64,000 bases of DNA from Prochlorococcus sp. AG-347-L20 (GTDB lineage: Bacteria; Cyanobacteriota; Cyanobacteriia; PCC-6307; Cyanobiaceae), in the NCBI GenBank assembly GCA_003281225.1, contig QCCP01000002.1:124001-188000 (forward strand). Reading direction: 5' to 3'. Positions within the stretch are counted from its first letter, which is position 1; the number at the start of each line of letters is the position of its first letter. A program made the position numbers and the translations under genes. Under the pieces are notes generated by a model, which saw only the letters and a list, made by a program, of their open reading frames with translations, was not told where the DNA came from and made no database searches. Below are positions 48,177 to 58,282 of the stretch, piece after piece.

Positions 48177-49250
48177 TTAAATTTCATCCATTATTTTATC
48201 TCCGATTTCACTGCAAGATAAAACTTCAGTAGACCCATCAGCTAAATCTGCTGTTCTAAATCCTTTTGATAAAACTTTATCAATAGCAGTTTCTAAATTT
48301 TCTGCAACTTCTTCTTCATTTAATCCAATTTTTAACATCATGGAAGCAGATAAAAGCATTGCAATAGGATTAGCTATGTTTTTACCAGCTATATCAGGAG
48401 CCGAACCATGAACAGGTTCAAAAACGCCTGGGCCATTATTGTTTAAAGAAGCAGATGGAAGCATACCAATAGAACCAGTTAACATTGCGGCTAAATCGCT
48501 TAAAATATCTCCAAATAAATTACTAGTTAAAATCACATCAAATTGACCAGGATCTCTAACTAATTGCATTGCGGCATTATCAACGTACATATTGCTTAGA
48601 GATATATTTTTATCTTTTGAGGTAATATTTAAAACTGTATCTCTCCACAATTGACTAACCTCAAGAACGTTTGATTTATCAACAGAACATATTTTTTTAT
48701 TTCTTTGGTTAGCAATTTTTATTGCTATTTCAGTTATTCTTTCTATTTCGGTCGAATCATAAACCATCGTATTGAAAGCTTTTGGGATTTTTGTATTTGT
48801 TATATGTCCTCTTGGTTTTCCAAAATAAATTCCTCCTATTAATTCTCTTACAACAATAAGATCTACATGCTCAACGATTTCTTTTTTTAGTGTACTTGCA
48901 TCTAAAAGAGATTTTCTTATTTTGACAGGCCTGATATTTGCAAAAAGGTTTAGGGCAGATCTTAACTTTAGTAACCCACTTTCTGGCCTTAATTCTCTTG
49001 CAAGAGAATCATATTTAATATCTCCAACACATGCTAAAAGTACTGCATCACTTTTTTTACATTGATCTAGTGTCTCATCTGGTGCAGGAGTACCATATTT
49101 TTCATATGCTATCCCTCCAAATAATTTTTCAATAATCTCAATATCGAAATTATGATTTTTTGAAAGCTTTTTTAAAACTTTTTTTGAAACTTCAGAAATC
49201 TCTGGTCCAATTCCGTCTCCCGACAATAAAACAATCTTATATTTCTTCAT
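48177..49250 (-). CDS. leuB: 3-isopropylmalate dehydrogenase
   Basis: A 357-residue NAD-dependent dehydrogenase of leucine synthesis. The N-terminus LLSGDGIGPEISEV is diagnostic, followed by VRELIGGIYFGKPRG (substrate Arg and Tyr), DKSNVL and the NAD-binding EPVHGSAPDIAGKNIANP block. ATG at 49250. It lies 28 bases downstream of lpxD on the same strand. Confidence 0.95.
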   Translation of the reverse strand: MKKYKIVLLSGDGIGPEISEVSKKVLKKLSKNHNFDIEIIEKLFGGIAYEKYGTPAPDETLDQCKKSDAVLLACVGDIKYDSLARELRPESGLLKLRSALNLFANIRPVKIRKSLLDASTLKKEIVEHVDLIVVRELIGGIYFGKPRGHITNTKIPKAFNTMVYDSTEIERITEIAIKIANQRNKKICSVDKSNVLEVSQLWRDTVLNITSKDKNISLSNMYVDNAAMQLVRDPGQFDVILTSNLFGDILSDLAAMLTGSIGMLPSASLNNNGPGVFEPVHGSAPDIAGKNIANPIAMLLSASMMLKIGLNEEEVAENLETAIDKVLSKGFRTADLADGSTEVLSCSEIGDKIMDEI

Positions 49251-49278
49251 TTAAATTTTTGTTTAATAGAACAATAAA

Positions 49279-50313
49279 TTATTGTTTGTCTAATTGTCTA
49301 AGTTTTTTTGCTAATTCTGGTAATTTTTTAAAAATACTTGAACTCCTTAGCCATGATTTATTTTCCATCGCGGGGAAACCACTTATTACCTTGCCATCTT
49401 CAATGTCACAATGGATTCCGCATTTTGAACTCGCAATGACATTATTACCAACTTTTACTCTGTTATTGACTCCTACTTGCCCTGCCAAAATAACACCATC
49501 TCCAATATTTGCTCCTCCAGCGATACCAACTTGAGCTGCAAATGCACAATTCTTTCCAATTTTTACGCCATGACCTATTTGTATTAAATTATCCAACTTT
49601 GTTCCCTCATCAATAAAAGTAAATCCAACTGCGGGTCTATCAATACAACAATTAGTTCCAATTTCTACAAAACTCATTATTTTTACACCACCTTTTTGTG
49701 GCATCTTTACCCATTTGCCATTTTCAGGAATAAAACCAAATCCCTCTGATCCAATAACAGAATTTGAATTAATTACACAATTATTTTTTAGAGTGGTATT
49801 TTCGTAAAAAACACAATTTGGATGAATTATATTATTATTTCCTATTCGAACATTGCCTAAAATTGATGCTCCAGGAAGAATAAGATTATTGTCACCAATT
49901 ATAGTATTTTCTCCAATATAGACATTAGGTCCAATATGGCAATCTGCTCCAATTATTGCTGTTTTATCTATAATCGCTGAAGCGTGAATTCCTGGTTTGA
50001 AATTGATAGTTTTATATAAACAGTCCAATACTTCTGCAAATGCAATTCTTGGATTTTTAACGATTATGTTTGATATATTGAGTTTCCTTAAAGCACTAAC
50101 GATTTCATCGTTGTTAGTAGTTATTATTGCTGATGCTTTAGTTTGATCTAATTTTTCTTTAAGGATATTATTTTCTTCTAAAAAAGATATTTGATGTTTA
50201 ATTGCATTATCTAATGAGGCAGCATCATCTATATATAAATCTTCAAAAATATTGGCACTAATAAAATTTGAATTTCCTTTTTTTATTAGATCAACTAAAT
50301 CACTTAAAAGCAT
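49279..50313 (-). CDS. lpxD: LpxD, UDP-3-O-acylglucosamine N-acyltransferase
   Basis: A 344-residue acyltransferase for lipid A. An N-terminal uridine-binding domain precedes a left-handed beta-helix of hexapeptide repeats (about 105-320; for example IGADCHIGPNVYIGENTIIG). The active-site His is in DNLIQIGHGVKIGKNC and the motif GSEGFGF marks the acyl site. This indicates a lipopolysaccharide outer membrane, consistent with the LptB-like ATPase above. Confidence 0.94.
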   Translation of the reverse strand: MLLSDLVDLIKKGNSNFISANIFEDLYIDDAASLDNAIKHQISFLEENNILKEKLDQTKASAIITTNNDEIVSALRKLNISNIIVKNPRIAFAEVLDCLYKTINFKPGIHASAIIDKTAIIGADCHIGPNVYIGENTIIGDNNLILPGASILGNVRIGNNNIIHPNCVFYENTTLKNNCVINSNSVIGSEGFGFIPENGKWVKMPQKGGVKIMSFVEIGTNCCIDRPAVGFTFIDEGTKLDNLIQIGHGVKIGKNCAFAAQVGIAGGANIGDGVILAGQVGVNNRVKVGNNVIASSKCGIHCDIEDGKVISGFPAMENKSWLRSSSIFKKLPELAKKLRQLDKQ

Positions 50314-50333
50314 TTTTCAGTTTTAATTTTTTT

Positions 50334-51416
50334 CTAAGAGAGAGCAAGAACATCTCTATGTACGACAATTATCGAGGAGTTGTTATTTTCTTTATTAATT
50401 AAGATACTTCTTAATTTGTCGCTACTTATTGATACTAAACCTTTTGCAACTTCTTTATTATTAGTATTTACGATTTTAACTGCCTGATTAATCGTAAAGT
50501 TTCCTTCTACATTCTTAACACCAACCGCTAAAAGTGAGGCACCTTTTTTTATAATTGCAAAAGATGCGCCATCATCTAAAGTAATTTTCCCTACTGTTTG
50601 AATTGCATGTGAAAGCCAACTTTTTTTGTTTCCGATAGGTTTTTTTACTGGATAAAAAAAAGTTCCAATTTTATTATCATTAAAAATTTCAATTAAGTTT
50701 TTTTTATTAGTTCCATCAACTAATTGGACTTCAACTCCTCCTTTTGTTGCTATTTCTGCAGAAGTTAATTTTGTAGAAATTCCTCCTGTTCCCCATTCAT
50801 TATTTAAGTTTTGGATATTTTTATTTTTAATTTCTTTTAATTCACTATTATGAACTTCTTTAATAGGTTGGGCATCTTTATTATAACGTGGATCTTTTGA
50901 GTATAGATTTTCAATATCGGTTAATAAAATAAGCTTGTTAGCATTTATAGCTAAGGCAACTAAAGCAGAAAGGGTATCGTTATCTCCATATTTAAGCTCT
51001 TCATTTGCTACGGTATCATTCTCATTTACTATTGGAATAACATTCAAATCCATTAATTTTTTTAAAGTTTTAGAAGCGTTATTAAAGGATTCTCTTGAAT
51101 TGAAATCAGCTTTAGTTATTAAAATCTGAGCAATATTAAGACCTAATCTATTAAATACTTTATCGTATAAGGACATTAAATTAACTTGACCCACTGCAGC
51201 AGTAGCTTGAAGGGTACTTAAATCATTTGGTCTCGTTTTAATATTTAATTTTTGGCAACCTAATCCAACGGCTCCACTAGTTACTAGAATTATTTTATTT
51301 CCTTTTGAAAGAAAACTTGTAAAGGATCTTGAAAGGGTTTCAATAACTTCTTCTGTAGATGTTTCCTCTGTTCCTCTTAAAATACTAGTACCAATTTTTA
51401 TAACCCAAGTTTTCAT
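50334..51416 (-). CDS. proB: Glutamate 5-kinase
   Basis: A 360-residue kinase starting proline synthesis. The amino acid kinase domain has KIGTSIL at the start, TSGAVGLG (about 46-53) and [19 protein letters not shown]-terminal PUA domain (about 275-360) carries [20 protein letters not shown]. The ATG overlaps the stop of the upstream HAD gene as ATGA, so translation is likely coupled. Confidence 0.95.
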   Translation of the reverse strand: MKTWVIKIGTSILRGTEETSTEEVIETLSRSFTSFLSKGNKIILVTSGAVGLGCQKLNIKTRPNDLSTLQATAAVGQVNLMSLYDKVFNRLGLNIAQILITKADFNSRESFNNASKTLKKLMDLNVIPIVNENDTVANEELKYGDNDTLSALVALAINANKLILLTDIENLYSKDPRYNKDAQPIKEVHNSELKEIKNKNIQNLNNEWGTGGISTKLTSAEIATKGGVEVQLVDGTNKKNLIEIFNDNKIGTFFYPVKKPIGNKKSWLSHAIQTVGKITLDDGASFAIIKKGASLLAVGVKNVEGNFTINQAVKIVNTNNKEVAKGLVSISSDKLRSILINKENNNSSIIVVHRDVLALS

Positions 51417-51907
51417 TTTATAAAATGAGAAATTAATTTTTCTATTGTCAAAGTTAAATTAAATTTTATAGGCAAGCCATCTCTATTTAATCGCTTAACT
51501 AATATTGTTTTAATATTACATCTGTTCCCAACAATAATATCTGTAAAAATTCTGTCTCCAATAATAGCTACATTTTTTGGCTCTCCGCCAATTTCTTTGA
51601 TAGCAGACAAAGTTACTTTTTTTCTAGGTTTTGATGCATTGTATTTGTACCTTAAATTTAATTCTTTTGCTATTTTTGCGATTCTTTTTTTTGATGGATT
51701 ATTACTTATTAGATATAAGGAGAAAAGTTTTTTAGATTCTATGATCCAATTTTTTACAGCTTTTGAGATCATATTAGATTTTCTATTTACTAGAGTCCCA
51801 TCCACGTCTAGCAATAAAGAATTTATGCCTTTTTTTTGCAACTCAGATAGAGAAATCATATATATTGGTAAGTTTGAATCCCAATTGATTTTTAGGATAG
51901 ATCTCAT
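51413..51907 (-). CDS. YqeG-type HAD phosphatase
   Basis: A 164-residue HAD-IIIA phosphatase. The nucleophile motif LDVDGTLV is at 33-40 (Asp34, Asp36), motif II in [10 protein letters not shown], motif III near KPRKK and motif IV in [13 protein letters not shown]. The YqeG group includes phosphatidylglycerophosphate phosphatases of plants (PGPP1-like), so a role in phosphatidylglycerol synthesis alongside pgsA is plausible but not shown. It is five bases downstream of the DUF3727 gene. Confidence 0.86.
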   Translation of the reverse strand: MRSILKINWDSNLPIYMISLSELQKKGINSLLLDVDGTLVNRKSNMISKAVKNWIIESKKLFSLYLISNNPSKKRIAKIAKELNLRYKYNASKPRKKVTLSAIKEIGGEPKNVAIIGDRIFTDIIVGNRCNIKTILVKRLNRDGLPIKFNLTLTIEKLISHFIK

Positions 51908-51912
51908 TTATT

Positions 51913-52449
51913 TTAAGAACTACTTTTTTCAAGCTCAGTTTCAATCAAAGGTTGAATTTTATCGAACTCATCATCTTCAACTAACAAGGCACCTTTGTCT
52001 TTTAATTTACCCACAATAAAAAAAGGATCTAGTGGTATATATAAGCCATATTCTTGGTCAAAAAGATTAAAGTTAACGAGCAATTCATAACTCTCACTAT
52101 CATCATCGACGTAATCTTCTTCTAATTCATCGTAAATTGGTTCTTCAAGCTCTCCTGATACTGTTAATGTAACTGCTGATCTGATAAGTCTTAAATCATG
52201 TTCTTGAAGGACTGCTTCAGCATTTTTTAGTATTTGTTCATTTTTATCTATTTTCTCAATTAGTTCAGGTTCATCTTTTTCATTTATCTTAAAAAGACTT
52301 ACTGGTGTATCAACTGGCGTTAATAAAGCATATTCTTGGCCTTCAATACTAACTAATTGCTCAAGATAACAAAATAGCTCGTTTCCATTTGAGTCATTTA
52401 ATAAAAGAGTCTGTGCATCATAATTATCATTTGAATTGGCTTCTTTCAT
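51913..52449 (-). CDS. DUF3727 family protein
   Basis: A 178-residue acidic protein. The N-terminal part resembles DUF1292 (LLNDSNGNELFCYLEQLVSIEGQEYALLTP-type beta sheet) and the rest matches the cyanobacterial/plastid DUF3727 family. It has a strongly acidic linker near 108-120 and the late LYIPLDPFFIVGK. Function unknown. It lies between ruvX and the HAD gene on the same strand. Confidence 0.8.
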   Translation of the reverse strand: MKEANSNDNYDAQTLLLNDSNGNELFCYLEQLVSIEGQEYALLTPVDTPVSLFKINEKDEPELIEKIDKNEQILKNAEAVLQEHDLRLIRSAVTLTVSGELEEPIYDELEEDYVDDDSESYELLVNFNLFDQEYGLYIPLDPFFIVGKLKDKGALLVEDDEFDKIQPLIETELEKSSS

Positions 52450-52475
52450 TTAAAAATTATCTATCCTTTTTAATA

Positions 52476-52937
52476 CTAATATTTTATCTGACGTTTACCA
52501 GCTATTTCTTCTAATTCAGGACCTTCTTCGATCCATTGTTCAAGTATTATTTTTGCTGAAAAACTATCAATCAATCCAGATTTATCTTTTTTTATTCCAA
52601 ATCTTTCTGAAGATTCCCAAGTTGAACTATGTTCGTTGACATAAGAAAATGGAAGCTTTAATTCATTTGAAAGTAATTGACCATAATTTTTACAGTCAAT
52701 AGCTTGTGTAGTCATTTGACCTTCCTCATCTAGCGGAATACCCACAATAAAACCAGTCAAATTAAATTCATTTATATAATTTCTAATGATTTTAATCTCT
52801 TGATTATTTTCAAATCGTTTTACTGCTGGAAGTATATTTGATGTTATGCAGAGGGGATCACAATAAGCTAATCCTATTCTTTTGGTACCTATATCCAAAC
52901 TCAAAATTGACTTGGGTTTGGGTTTGCAAAATTTCAC
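52476..52937 (-). CDS. ruvX: RuvX/YqgF family Holliday junction resolvase-like protein
   Basis: A 153-residue RNase H-fold protein. The first acid Asp15 is in [17 protein letters not shown], the second in [12 protein letters not shown], and the later [13 protein letters not shown] block is family-typical. Members process 16S rRNA 5' ends or resolve junctions; the essential role in bacteria is rRNA maturation. The start is GTG at 52937, overlapping the upstream stop as GTGA. Confidence 0.9.
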   Translation of the reverse strand: MKFCKPKPKSILSLDIGTKRIGLAYCDPLCITSNILPAVKRFENNQEIKIIRNYINEFNLTGFIVGIPLDEEGQMTTQAIDCKNYGQLLSNELKLPFSYVNEHSSTWESSERFGIKKDKSGLIDSFSAKIILEQWIEEGPELEEIAGKRQIKY

Positions 52938-53989
52938 TTTGTTTTTAATGGAAAAGGAGATGGATATGGATTACCTTGTGGACTTAATTTTTCAAAGATT
53001 GATTCCAAAGATTGATTTATTATATTTACTTGTTTGGCTTCATTCTTAATTATTGTGTTCCTAATAAGAATTATTTCTTGATTTTTTTCTATGATATTAC
53101 ACTCTTCGAGAAAAACATTTAATTGAGAATTTTCTTTATAGGTTTTTAAATATGAAAAAGGTGATTTTTCAAAAAATCTTTTTATAAATTCTTTTAGAAT
53201 AGAATTGAATCTATTATCCCAATATCTACTTATAGTTAAAGTATAAATTTCCTCATTTTGATAATTAATATCTTTTAAAATTGTACATAAAACAGAATTT
53301 TCATATATCAAGGCACCACTCTTAGAGTTATTTCTTTTAAAAATGTCGTCTTGATCAAAATCTAAAATATTTCTTATTAAGGGAGATTGATTTGATCTTA
53401 TGAAATTAACTATTTTTAATATATTTTGTTTATTAATGTTTTGGAATTCACTAATTAATGTATAGGCATTGGTATTTTGATTTGTAGGTTTATTTTGATA
53501 AGAACCATCCCAAAGGATTATCTCTTCTAACGGTTGAAAGCCTAATTCTCTTGAGTTTGATATGAGGTCAACATTATTTATATCTGCATTAATTATCCAA
53601 CTTGAAGTTTTGATTTCTTTTATTGAGATAGATTTTTTTATCAATCCTAAAGTTAATTGTTTTTCTGTTAAAGAACACTTGCTATTAATCAACTTGGGCT
53701 TAGATATTTTTAAGCAAGTCTCTTTTTTGTTTAAAGGAAAAATATTCAAATAACCAATAATTTCGTTTCCATATATAGCAATTATGCATTTATTTTTATT
53801 TTTCTTAAGATTATTCAAGAAGATTTTTAAGTCATCAAAGGTGTTTATAATTGCCATCTTTAAAAACCAATTATTCAATTTCTTATTTTTAATATCTATT
53901 AAAAGATTAATGTGCCGTATATGGAGTTCTTCAAAAGTTACCTCCATTCCTTTTTTAGATTGGAAAGAATAAGAGGTATCTTTTTTCAT
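52934..53989 (-). CDS. Hypothetical protein, N-terminal part weakly GNAT-like
   Basis: A 351-residue lysine- and asparagine-rich protein. Residues about 15-170 resemble a GNAT acetyltransferase fold in layout ([52 protein letters not shown]). The C-terminal half repeats helical and beta patterns without a recognised motif. ATG at 53989. It directly abuts the CofE-like gene (no gap) and overlaps ruvX by four bases. Function unknown. Confidence 0.72.
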   Translation of the reverse strand: MKKDTSYSFQSKKGMEVTFEELHIRHINLLIDIKNKKLNNWFLKMAIINTFDDLKIFLNNLKKNKNKCIIAIYGNEIIGYLNIFPLNKKETCLKISKPKLINSKCSLTEKQLTLGLIKKSISIKEIKTSSWIINADINNVDLISNSRELGFQPLEEIILWDGSYQNKPTNQNTNAYTLISEFQNINKQNILKIVNFIRSNQSPLIRNILDFDQDDIFKRNNSKSGALIYENSVLCTILKDINYQNEEIYTLTISRYWDNRFNSILKEFIKRFFEKSPFSYLKTYKENSQLNVFLEECNIIEKNQEIILIRNTIIKNEAKQVNIINQSLESIFEKLSPQGNPYPSPFPLKTK

Positions 53990-55156
53990 TTACTTTTTTT
54001 CTCTTATTAATACTATAGGGGTTTTTTCATCTCCATTGCCAGCTGGATTAGACAATAAGTTTCTTTTAAGTATTTTATTTACTTTTTTATTTGAACTTGC
54101 TAAGACTTTCACCCCTCCAAGATCATTAACATCGACAACAGCAACATCTATATTTAGATAGCTCGAGACCTCCTTACAAAATAAATCCGCATTGAGAGGA
54201 CCCATAACTATGCTCTTGTCATAAGGTGTAACTGTGCCGCTTATATCATCAATGAGAGATGATTCTGAACCAGTTAACCTGTAAAACATACCTTTAATCC
54301 CAACTAATTTGAAGAGAAATCCAACAAATAGTGCAAAGGTTATTCTTGTGACCCCGATTCTATTTATTAATAATTGCATGCCGCAAGCTGTTGCGAGACT
54401 GCTTGTAGGGTGAAAAAAATAACATAAAGCTTTCGAAAATAAACTATATTCTAAATTTTGAGGGGAAATATATCTATTTTGCATAATCGCTAGCGGACTC
54501 TCACCGATAGTTAAAATATCATTTTTTTCTACAATTCCTTTGCAGTATTCAATCACAGTATTTACTGGGTTATCAAAGCAACCAAGTAAATCAGTTTTAA
54601 TAGCAAAAGCTTTATATTTATTATTTATTGGAATTTCAAAAACTTCTTTCGGCTTTTGTTTTTGACCATCTAAATTAATTAAAAAACAATCCTTATTATT
54701 TGAAATACCAAAATGTCCATAGTTCTCCCAAAATACTTTTAACCATAGATATTTTATTTTTTTTCTAAAATTATCATTGCTAAATTTATATATGATTCTT
54801 ACAAATAATTCTGAATTTGCCTTGATAATTGTTGTTGGCCAATAATTATTTAAATTCTTAATTTTATTATTTTCATATATATAAATATCTTCTTGATAGT
54901 TTAAATTTTGGCAATATTCGTTACCTTTATTTTTAAAAAAATCTAGTTCAAATTTTATATTAGATACCATCGTCTCTTTGGTTTTACTTTTATTAGTTAT
55001 TTTTAAATCAATAATTAATTCGTTTAAACCACTCTTTTTTTTTATTTTGTAATTTGTAGGTACCAGATTTAACTTTGATTTGGGTGAGTATTTAATATAT
55101 AAATCTGAAACAATTAAAAAAATTAAAAGAACCAAGAGGATATTTACTAATATCAT
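53990..55156 (-). CDS. Membrane-anchored CofE-like (F420-0:gamma-glutamyl ligase fold) protein
   Basis: A 388-residue protein. Residues 1-22 form a membrane anchor; residues about 35-160 are a beta-rich domain. From about 165 the sequence matches the F420-0:gamma-glutamyl ligase (CofE) fold: KTDLLG, ITIGESPLAIMQ-type, SIVMGPLNADLFC and DVNDLGGVKVLASS blocks. Cyanobacteria of this group are not known to make F420, so the substrate is unclear. ATG at 55156. Confidence 0.78.
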   Translation of the reverse strand: MILVNILLVLLIFLIVSDLYIKYSPKSKLNLVPTNYKIKKKSGLNELIIDLKITNKSKTKETMVSNIKFELDFFKNKGNEYCQNLNYQEDIYIYENNKIKNLNNYWPTTIIKANSELFVRIIYKFSNDNFRKKIKYLWLKVFWENYGHFGISNNKDCFLINLDGQKQKPKEVFEIPINNKYKAFAIKTDLLGCFDNPVNTVIEYCKGIVEKNDILTIGESPLAIMQNRYISPQNLEYSLFSKALCYFFHPTSSLATACGMQLLINRIGVTRITFALFVGFLFKLVGIKGMFYRLTGSESSLIDDISGTVTPYDKSIVMGPLNADLFCKEVSSYLNIDVAVVDVNDLGGVKVLASSNKKVNKILKRNLLSNPAGNGDEKTPIVLIREKK

Positions 55157-55163
55157 TTTTTAA

Positions 55164-55712
55164 CTAATTTTCGTTTTTATCTTTTTTTTCAGAAATGATA
55201 CTGTTGTATTCATTAAAACTTTCTACAGAAAATGACGTATCTTCTATATCAATTCCTTTTAGTTCTCCTATAACTTTGTTTAATTCATCGATATTAATTA
55301 TTCCATTTTGATCATATTTAACCTCACCATCACTATTTAAAATAATGGTTTGTGGAATTAATCCGTTCCAATAATAATTAGGTTCATTTCTAAGATCAGA
55401 CTTTTCTTTATCCTGTAATTCATCAGTTGTTAGAGCAATGATATCTATGTTATTTCTCCATATTAAATCTAAACCAGATATTATCGGAGCCATAGCTTTG
55501 CTATCTGAGCTATCATCAAGATAAAAAAATAAAACTGCGACTCTTTTATTTTTTAATGATTCCTGAAGAGTTGTCTGGGGAGGAACTATAGCCCCATTGC
55601 CTGCGTATATAGGAAAGATGTTGCCATCGTAACTATTAGAATCTCTAGAGGCATTTGCTTTATATGGACTTAAGAAAATTAATGCTATTAGGATCCATTG
55701 AATTATTTTCAT
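55164..55712 (-). CDS. Thioredoxin-fold lumenal protein without the CxxC motif
   Basis: A 182-residue protein. Residues 1-21 are a signal peptide ending YKANA. A thioredoxin-like core follows (VAVLFFYLDDSSDSKAMAPI, then the cis-Pro loop LIPQTIILNSDGEV). Where CxxC is expected there is DDSSDS, so it cannot act as a dithiol oxidoreductase. Related cyanobacterial/plant proteins are linked to photosystem I accumulation; I apply that name only tentatively. It lies between the CofE-like and DUF3685 genes. Confidence 0.75.
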   Translation of the reverse strand: MKIIQWILIALIFLSPYKANASRDSNSYDGNIFPIYAGNGAIVPPQTTLQESLKNKRVAVLFFYLDDSSDSKAMAPIISGLDLIWRNNIDIIALTTDELQDKEKSDLRNEPNYYWNGLIPQTIILNSDGEVKYDQNGIINIDELNKVIGELKGIDIEDTSFSVESFNEYNSIISEKKDKNEN

Positions 55713-55726
55713 TAAAGTTTAAAAAC

Positions 55727-57343
55727 TTACTTTGAACTTGATCTTCCTAATCCTTGAAGGATTCCTTTCCCCACTAAACCGATAGCTTTGCCAACAACCT
55801 TTGTAAGGAAATTTACGAAGAGATTACCGATATATTTTACCGCAACTTCTAACTGCGGTGCTACGGCATCTCTTATCTCCACTAACAATGTAACTTGTTT
55901 TTGTAGCCACTCTAGATTCTCTAATTCTTTCTCCCTATTTTCATTTTTAAAGTAACGGGTAAATTTTTTATCGATAATATCAATATATTCTCGTTTACTC
56001 TCATACAAATAGATAGGCATATAAATATTGTCATGCCAGCGATTGTAGTTATTAATATTATTTCTAAATCTTTCAAAATTTCTTGTCGATTGTAATTCGG
56101 GATTTATGAGTACAGTTCTTAATTCAGGCCAAGAAGAACAAATATTAAAGATTTCAGAAGCTAATAAATTACAGTTCCTTATTGTCCAATTTGAAATTAT
56201 ATTTTCAAGAATCAAAAACGATTCTGTTTCATATAGAGGGAGTAATTTTCCATCATAGTCAAGAGCTTCATTTTTAATAATTGGCTCAATAAACATTATT
56301 GATTCATGTGATTCTCTATCTATCTCTTCGCAACTTACCTCACTATAGATAAAATCATTTATTGAGATAGATTCGCTTCCTTTTTTTAATCGAAAATAGC
56401 TGTCTGTGATATTTGAAATTGTATTAACCTTAAGTTCTTTTATAAGAGAATTTAAATCATCTTTTAAATCTTTCTCCTTATAGTTTTCTTTAATATTTTT
56501 TACTAAATTATCTAACTCATCTAACATTTTACAAATTAATCTTGAAATAAATTCTTTCTTTATCCCAGAGAGTATTATTGATGAATTATTAAATTCAACC
56601 TGTAAGTTAGTTAAGCTATACCTTTCTTTTAGTCTATCTAAAATTAAATTCCATATTTCTGTTGTGTTTTTATCTTTAATGAATACAGTGTTCTTATTTT
56701 CAAGATTAATTTTATTTTCAGTGTAAACTGCCTCTGTATAAAGTTCTAGTGAATTACCCCATAAGAAAATTAGAAAAGATTTTGCAGTAATAAGTTCTCT
56801 TAATCTTCCTTTTAAAATGAATTTATAAAATTCTGGTGTTGAATCAGAGTTAACATATTTAAATATATAATTAATTTCAGAATCTATTTGTTTAAGACCT
56901 GAAGTTAGAATCTTTTGACTAAAAGAGAGAGGCTTATTTTTGTTTAATTGAACTCGGGAATTATTTTCAATATCAAATACCCTGCCTCCATTTAAAATGG
57001 TATCAATAGATTCAAGAACTTTTTCTGCACTGGGATTTAAAAGAAAACCTTCAGCATTTAAAGATGGAGGGGTATTTGCTTCATAAACAAGATCGCCAGA
57101 AAGAACTATAAGAAACTTTGACTCATCATATCTTTTTCTTAATTTTAATAATTCTAACCTTATAAGATCTTCTGATTGGAAATTAAGAACATTCCATATA
57201 ACTAAATCTGGAGTTTTATCACTTGTCCCATTATTAAAATTAATTTCTAAATTTTGGTCTAGTGATGTTAACTTAAGCGATAAAGATTCTGCTATTAAGC
57301 TTGGAGCAATAATCAATATCGATTTTTTTGAAATTAATTCCAA
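55727..57343 (-). CDS. DUF3685 (Ycf55-like) protein with receiver-like N-terminus
   Basis: A 538-residue protein starting TTG 57343. Residues 1-125 look like a response-regulator receiver fold (ILIIAPSLIAESLSLKL, then DLVIWNVLNF and FLIVLSGDLV) but with Asn in place of the usual phospho-Asp. The remainder matches DUF3685, related to plastid Ycf55. The final 60 residues are hydrophobic and amphipathic (KYIGNLFVNFLTKVVGKAIG) and may touch the membrane. Function unknown. Confidence 0.75.
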   Translation of the reverse strand: MELISKKSILIIAPSLIAESLSLKLTSLDQNLEINFNNGTSDKTPDLVIWNVLNFQSEDLIRLELLKLRKRYDESKFLIVLSGDLVYEANTPPSLNAEGFLLNPSAEKVLESIDTILNGGRVFDIENNSRVQLNKNKPLSFSQKILTSGLKQIDSEINYIFKYVNSDSTPEFYKFILKGRLRELITAKSFLIFLWGNSLELYTEAVYTENKINLENKNTVFIKDKNTTEIWNLILDRLKERYSLTNLQVEFNNSSIILSGIKKEFISRLICKMLDELDNLVKNIKENYKEKDLKDDLNSLIKELKVNTISNITDSYFRLKKGSESISINDFIYSEVSCEEIDRESHESIMFIEPIIKNEALDYDGKLLPLYETESFLILENIISNWTIRNCNLLASEIFNICSSWPELRTVLINPELQSTRNFERFRNNINNYNRWHDNIYMPIYLYESKREYIDIIDKKFTRYFKNENREKELENLEWLQKQVTLLVEIRDAVAPQLEVAVKYIGNLFVNFLTKVVGKAIGLVGKGILQGLGRSSSK

Positions 57344-57422
57344 GACTAGATTTCTTATCTCTTATACAAAATTAACTAACAATTACTGCAAACACCAGCC
57401 TTGAATCAATTTTTATAATCTT

Positions 57423-58190
57423 TTAAGCGTAGTAATTTGTGTTTAAATCAAAGTCATTTAATCTCTCTGCTGACAATACATTATTCGCTTCGTTTATCGA
57501 GAATTTATTTTCATATAGAGCTTTACCTACTATTACTCCAGAGAGTCCAGAGTTTTCGAATTTTACTAACGATAATAAATCAGAAATTGAACCAACACCT
57601 CCTGAGGCTATTACTGGAATATCTGTAATTTCAAGTATGCTTTTTATGAATTCTTCATTTGTCCCTTCTAAAGTCCCATCTGTATTTATATCCGTAACAA
57701 TAAAACTAGCAATTTTAAATGAAGAAAACTCCTTTACTACATCTGTGGCAAAAATATTAGATTGTTCAAGCCAACCCCTAGTACTAACTTTTCCATCTTT
57801 TGTATCTATCCCAACAATTATCTTTCCAGGAAATTTATTTGATAAGTCTTTAACTAGTTCTTTATTTTCTATTGCAGAGGTTCCCATGATAACTTTCTCA
57901 ATACCATAAGAAAATAATTGTTCTATCCTTTCTTGAGACCTTATCCCTCCACCTATTTGAATAGGTATGTTAACTGTTTTTGCAATCTTTTTTATTGATT
58001 TATCGTTTGTTGGGGATCCAGTTTTTGCAGCATCCAAATCAACTATATGTATATATTTTGCTCCTTCGCTTTCCCAAAATTTAGCTTGCTCATGAGGCTC
58101 TTTTGTGAAGTCTTTTCTTTTGTTAAAGTCGCCTTTAAAAAGCCTTACACACTTACCATTCATTAAATCAATTGCTGGTATTAGGTCCAT
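57423..58190 (-). CDS. hisA: HisA, ProFAR isomerase
   Basis: A 255-residue TIM barrel enzyme in histidine synthesis. Catalytic Asp8 is in IPAIDLMNGKCVRL, the second acid in VGIDTKDGKVSTRGW, with phosphate loops IGGGIRS and IASGGVGS. ATG at 58190. It is 79 bases upstream of the DUF3685 gene and divergent from the epimerase gene. Confidence 0.95.
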   Translation of the reverse strand: MDLIPAIDLMNGKCVRLFKGDFNKRKDFTKEPHEQAKFWESEGAKYIHIVDLDAAKTGSPTNDKSIKKIAKTVNIPIQIGGGIRSQERIEQLFSYGIEKVIMGTSAIENKELVKDLSNKFPGKIIVGIDTKDGKVSTRGWLEQSNIFATDVVKEFSSFKIASFIVTDINTDGTLEGTNEEFIKSILEITDIPVIASGGVGSISDLLSLVKFENSGLSGVIVGKALYENKFSINEANNVLSAERLNDFDLNTNYYA

Positions 58191-58282
58191 AGAATCATCC
58201 TTTTCATTAATTACTTATTAGTAGTACTATTCAATATGTAATTCTATTTAAGATTACTACTTTAGTTAAATATTTTTTGAAT

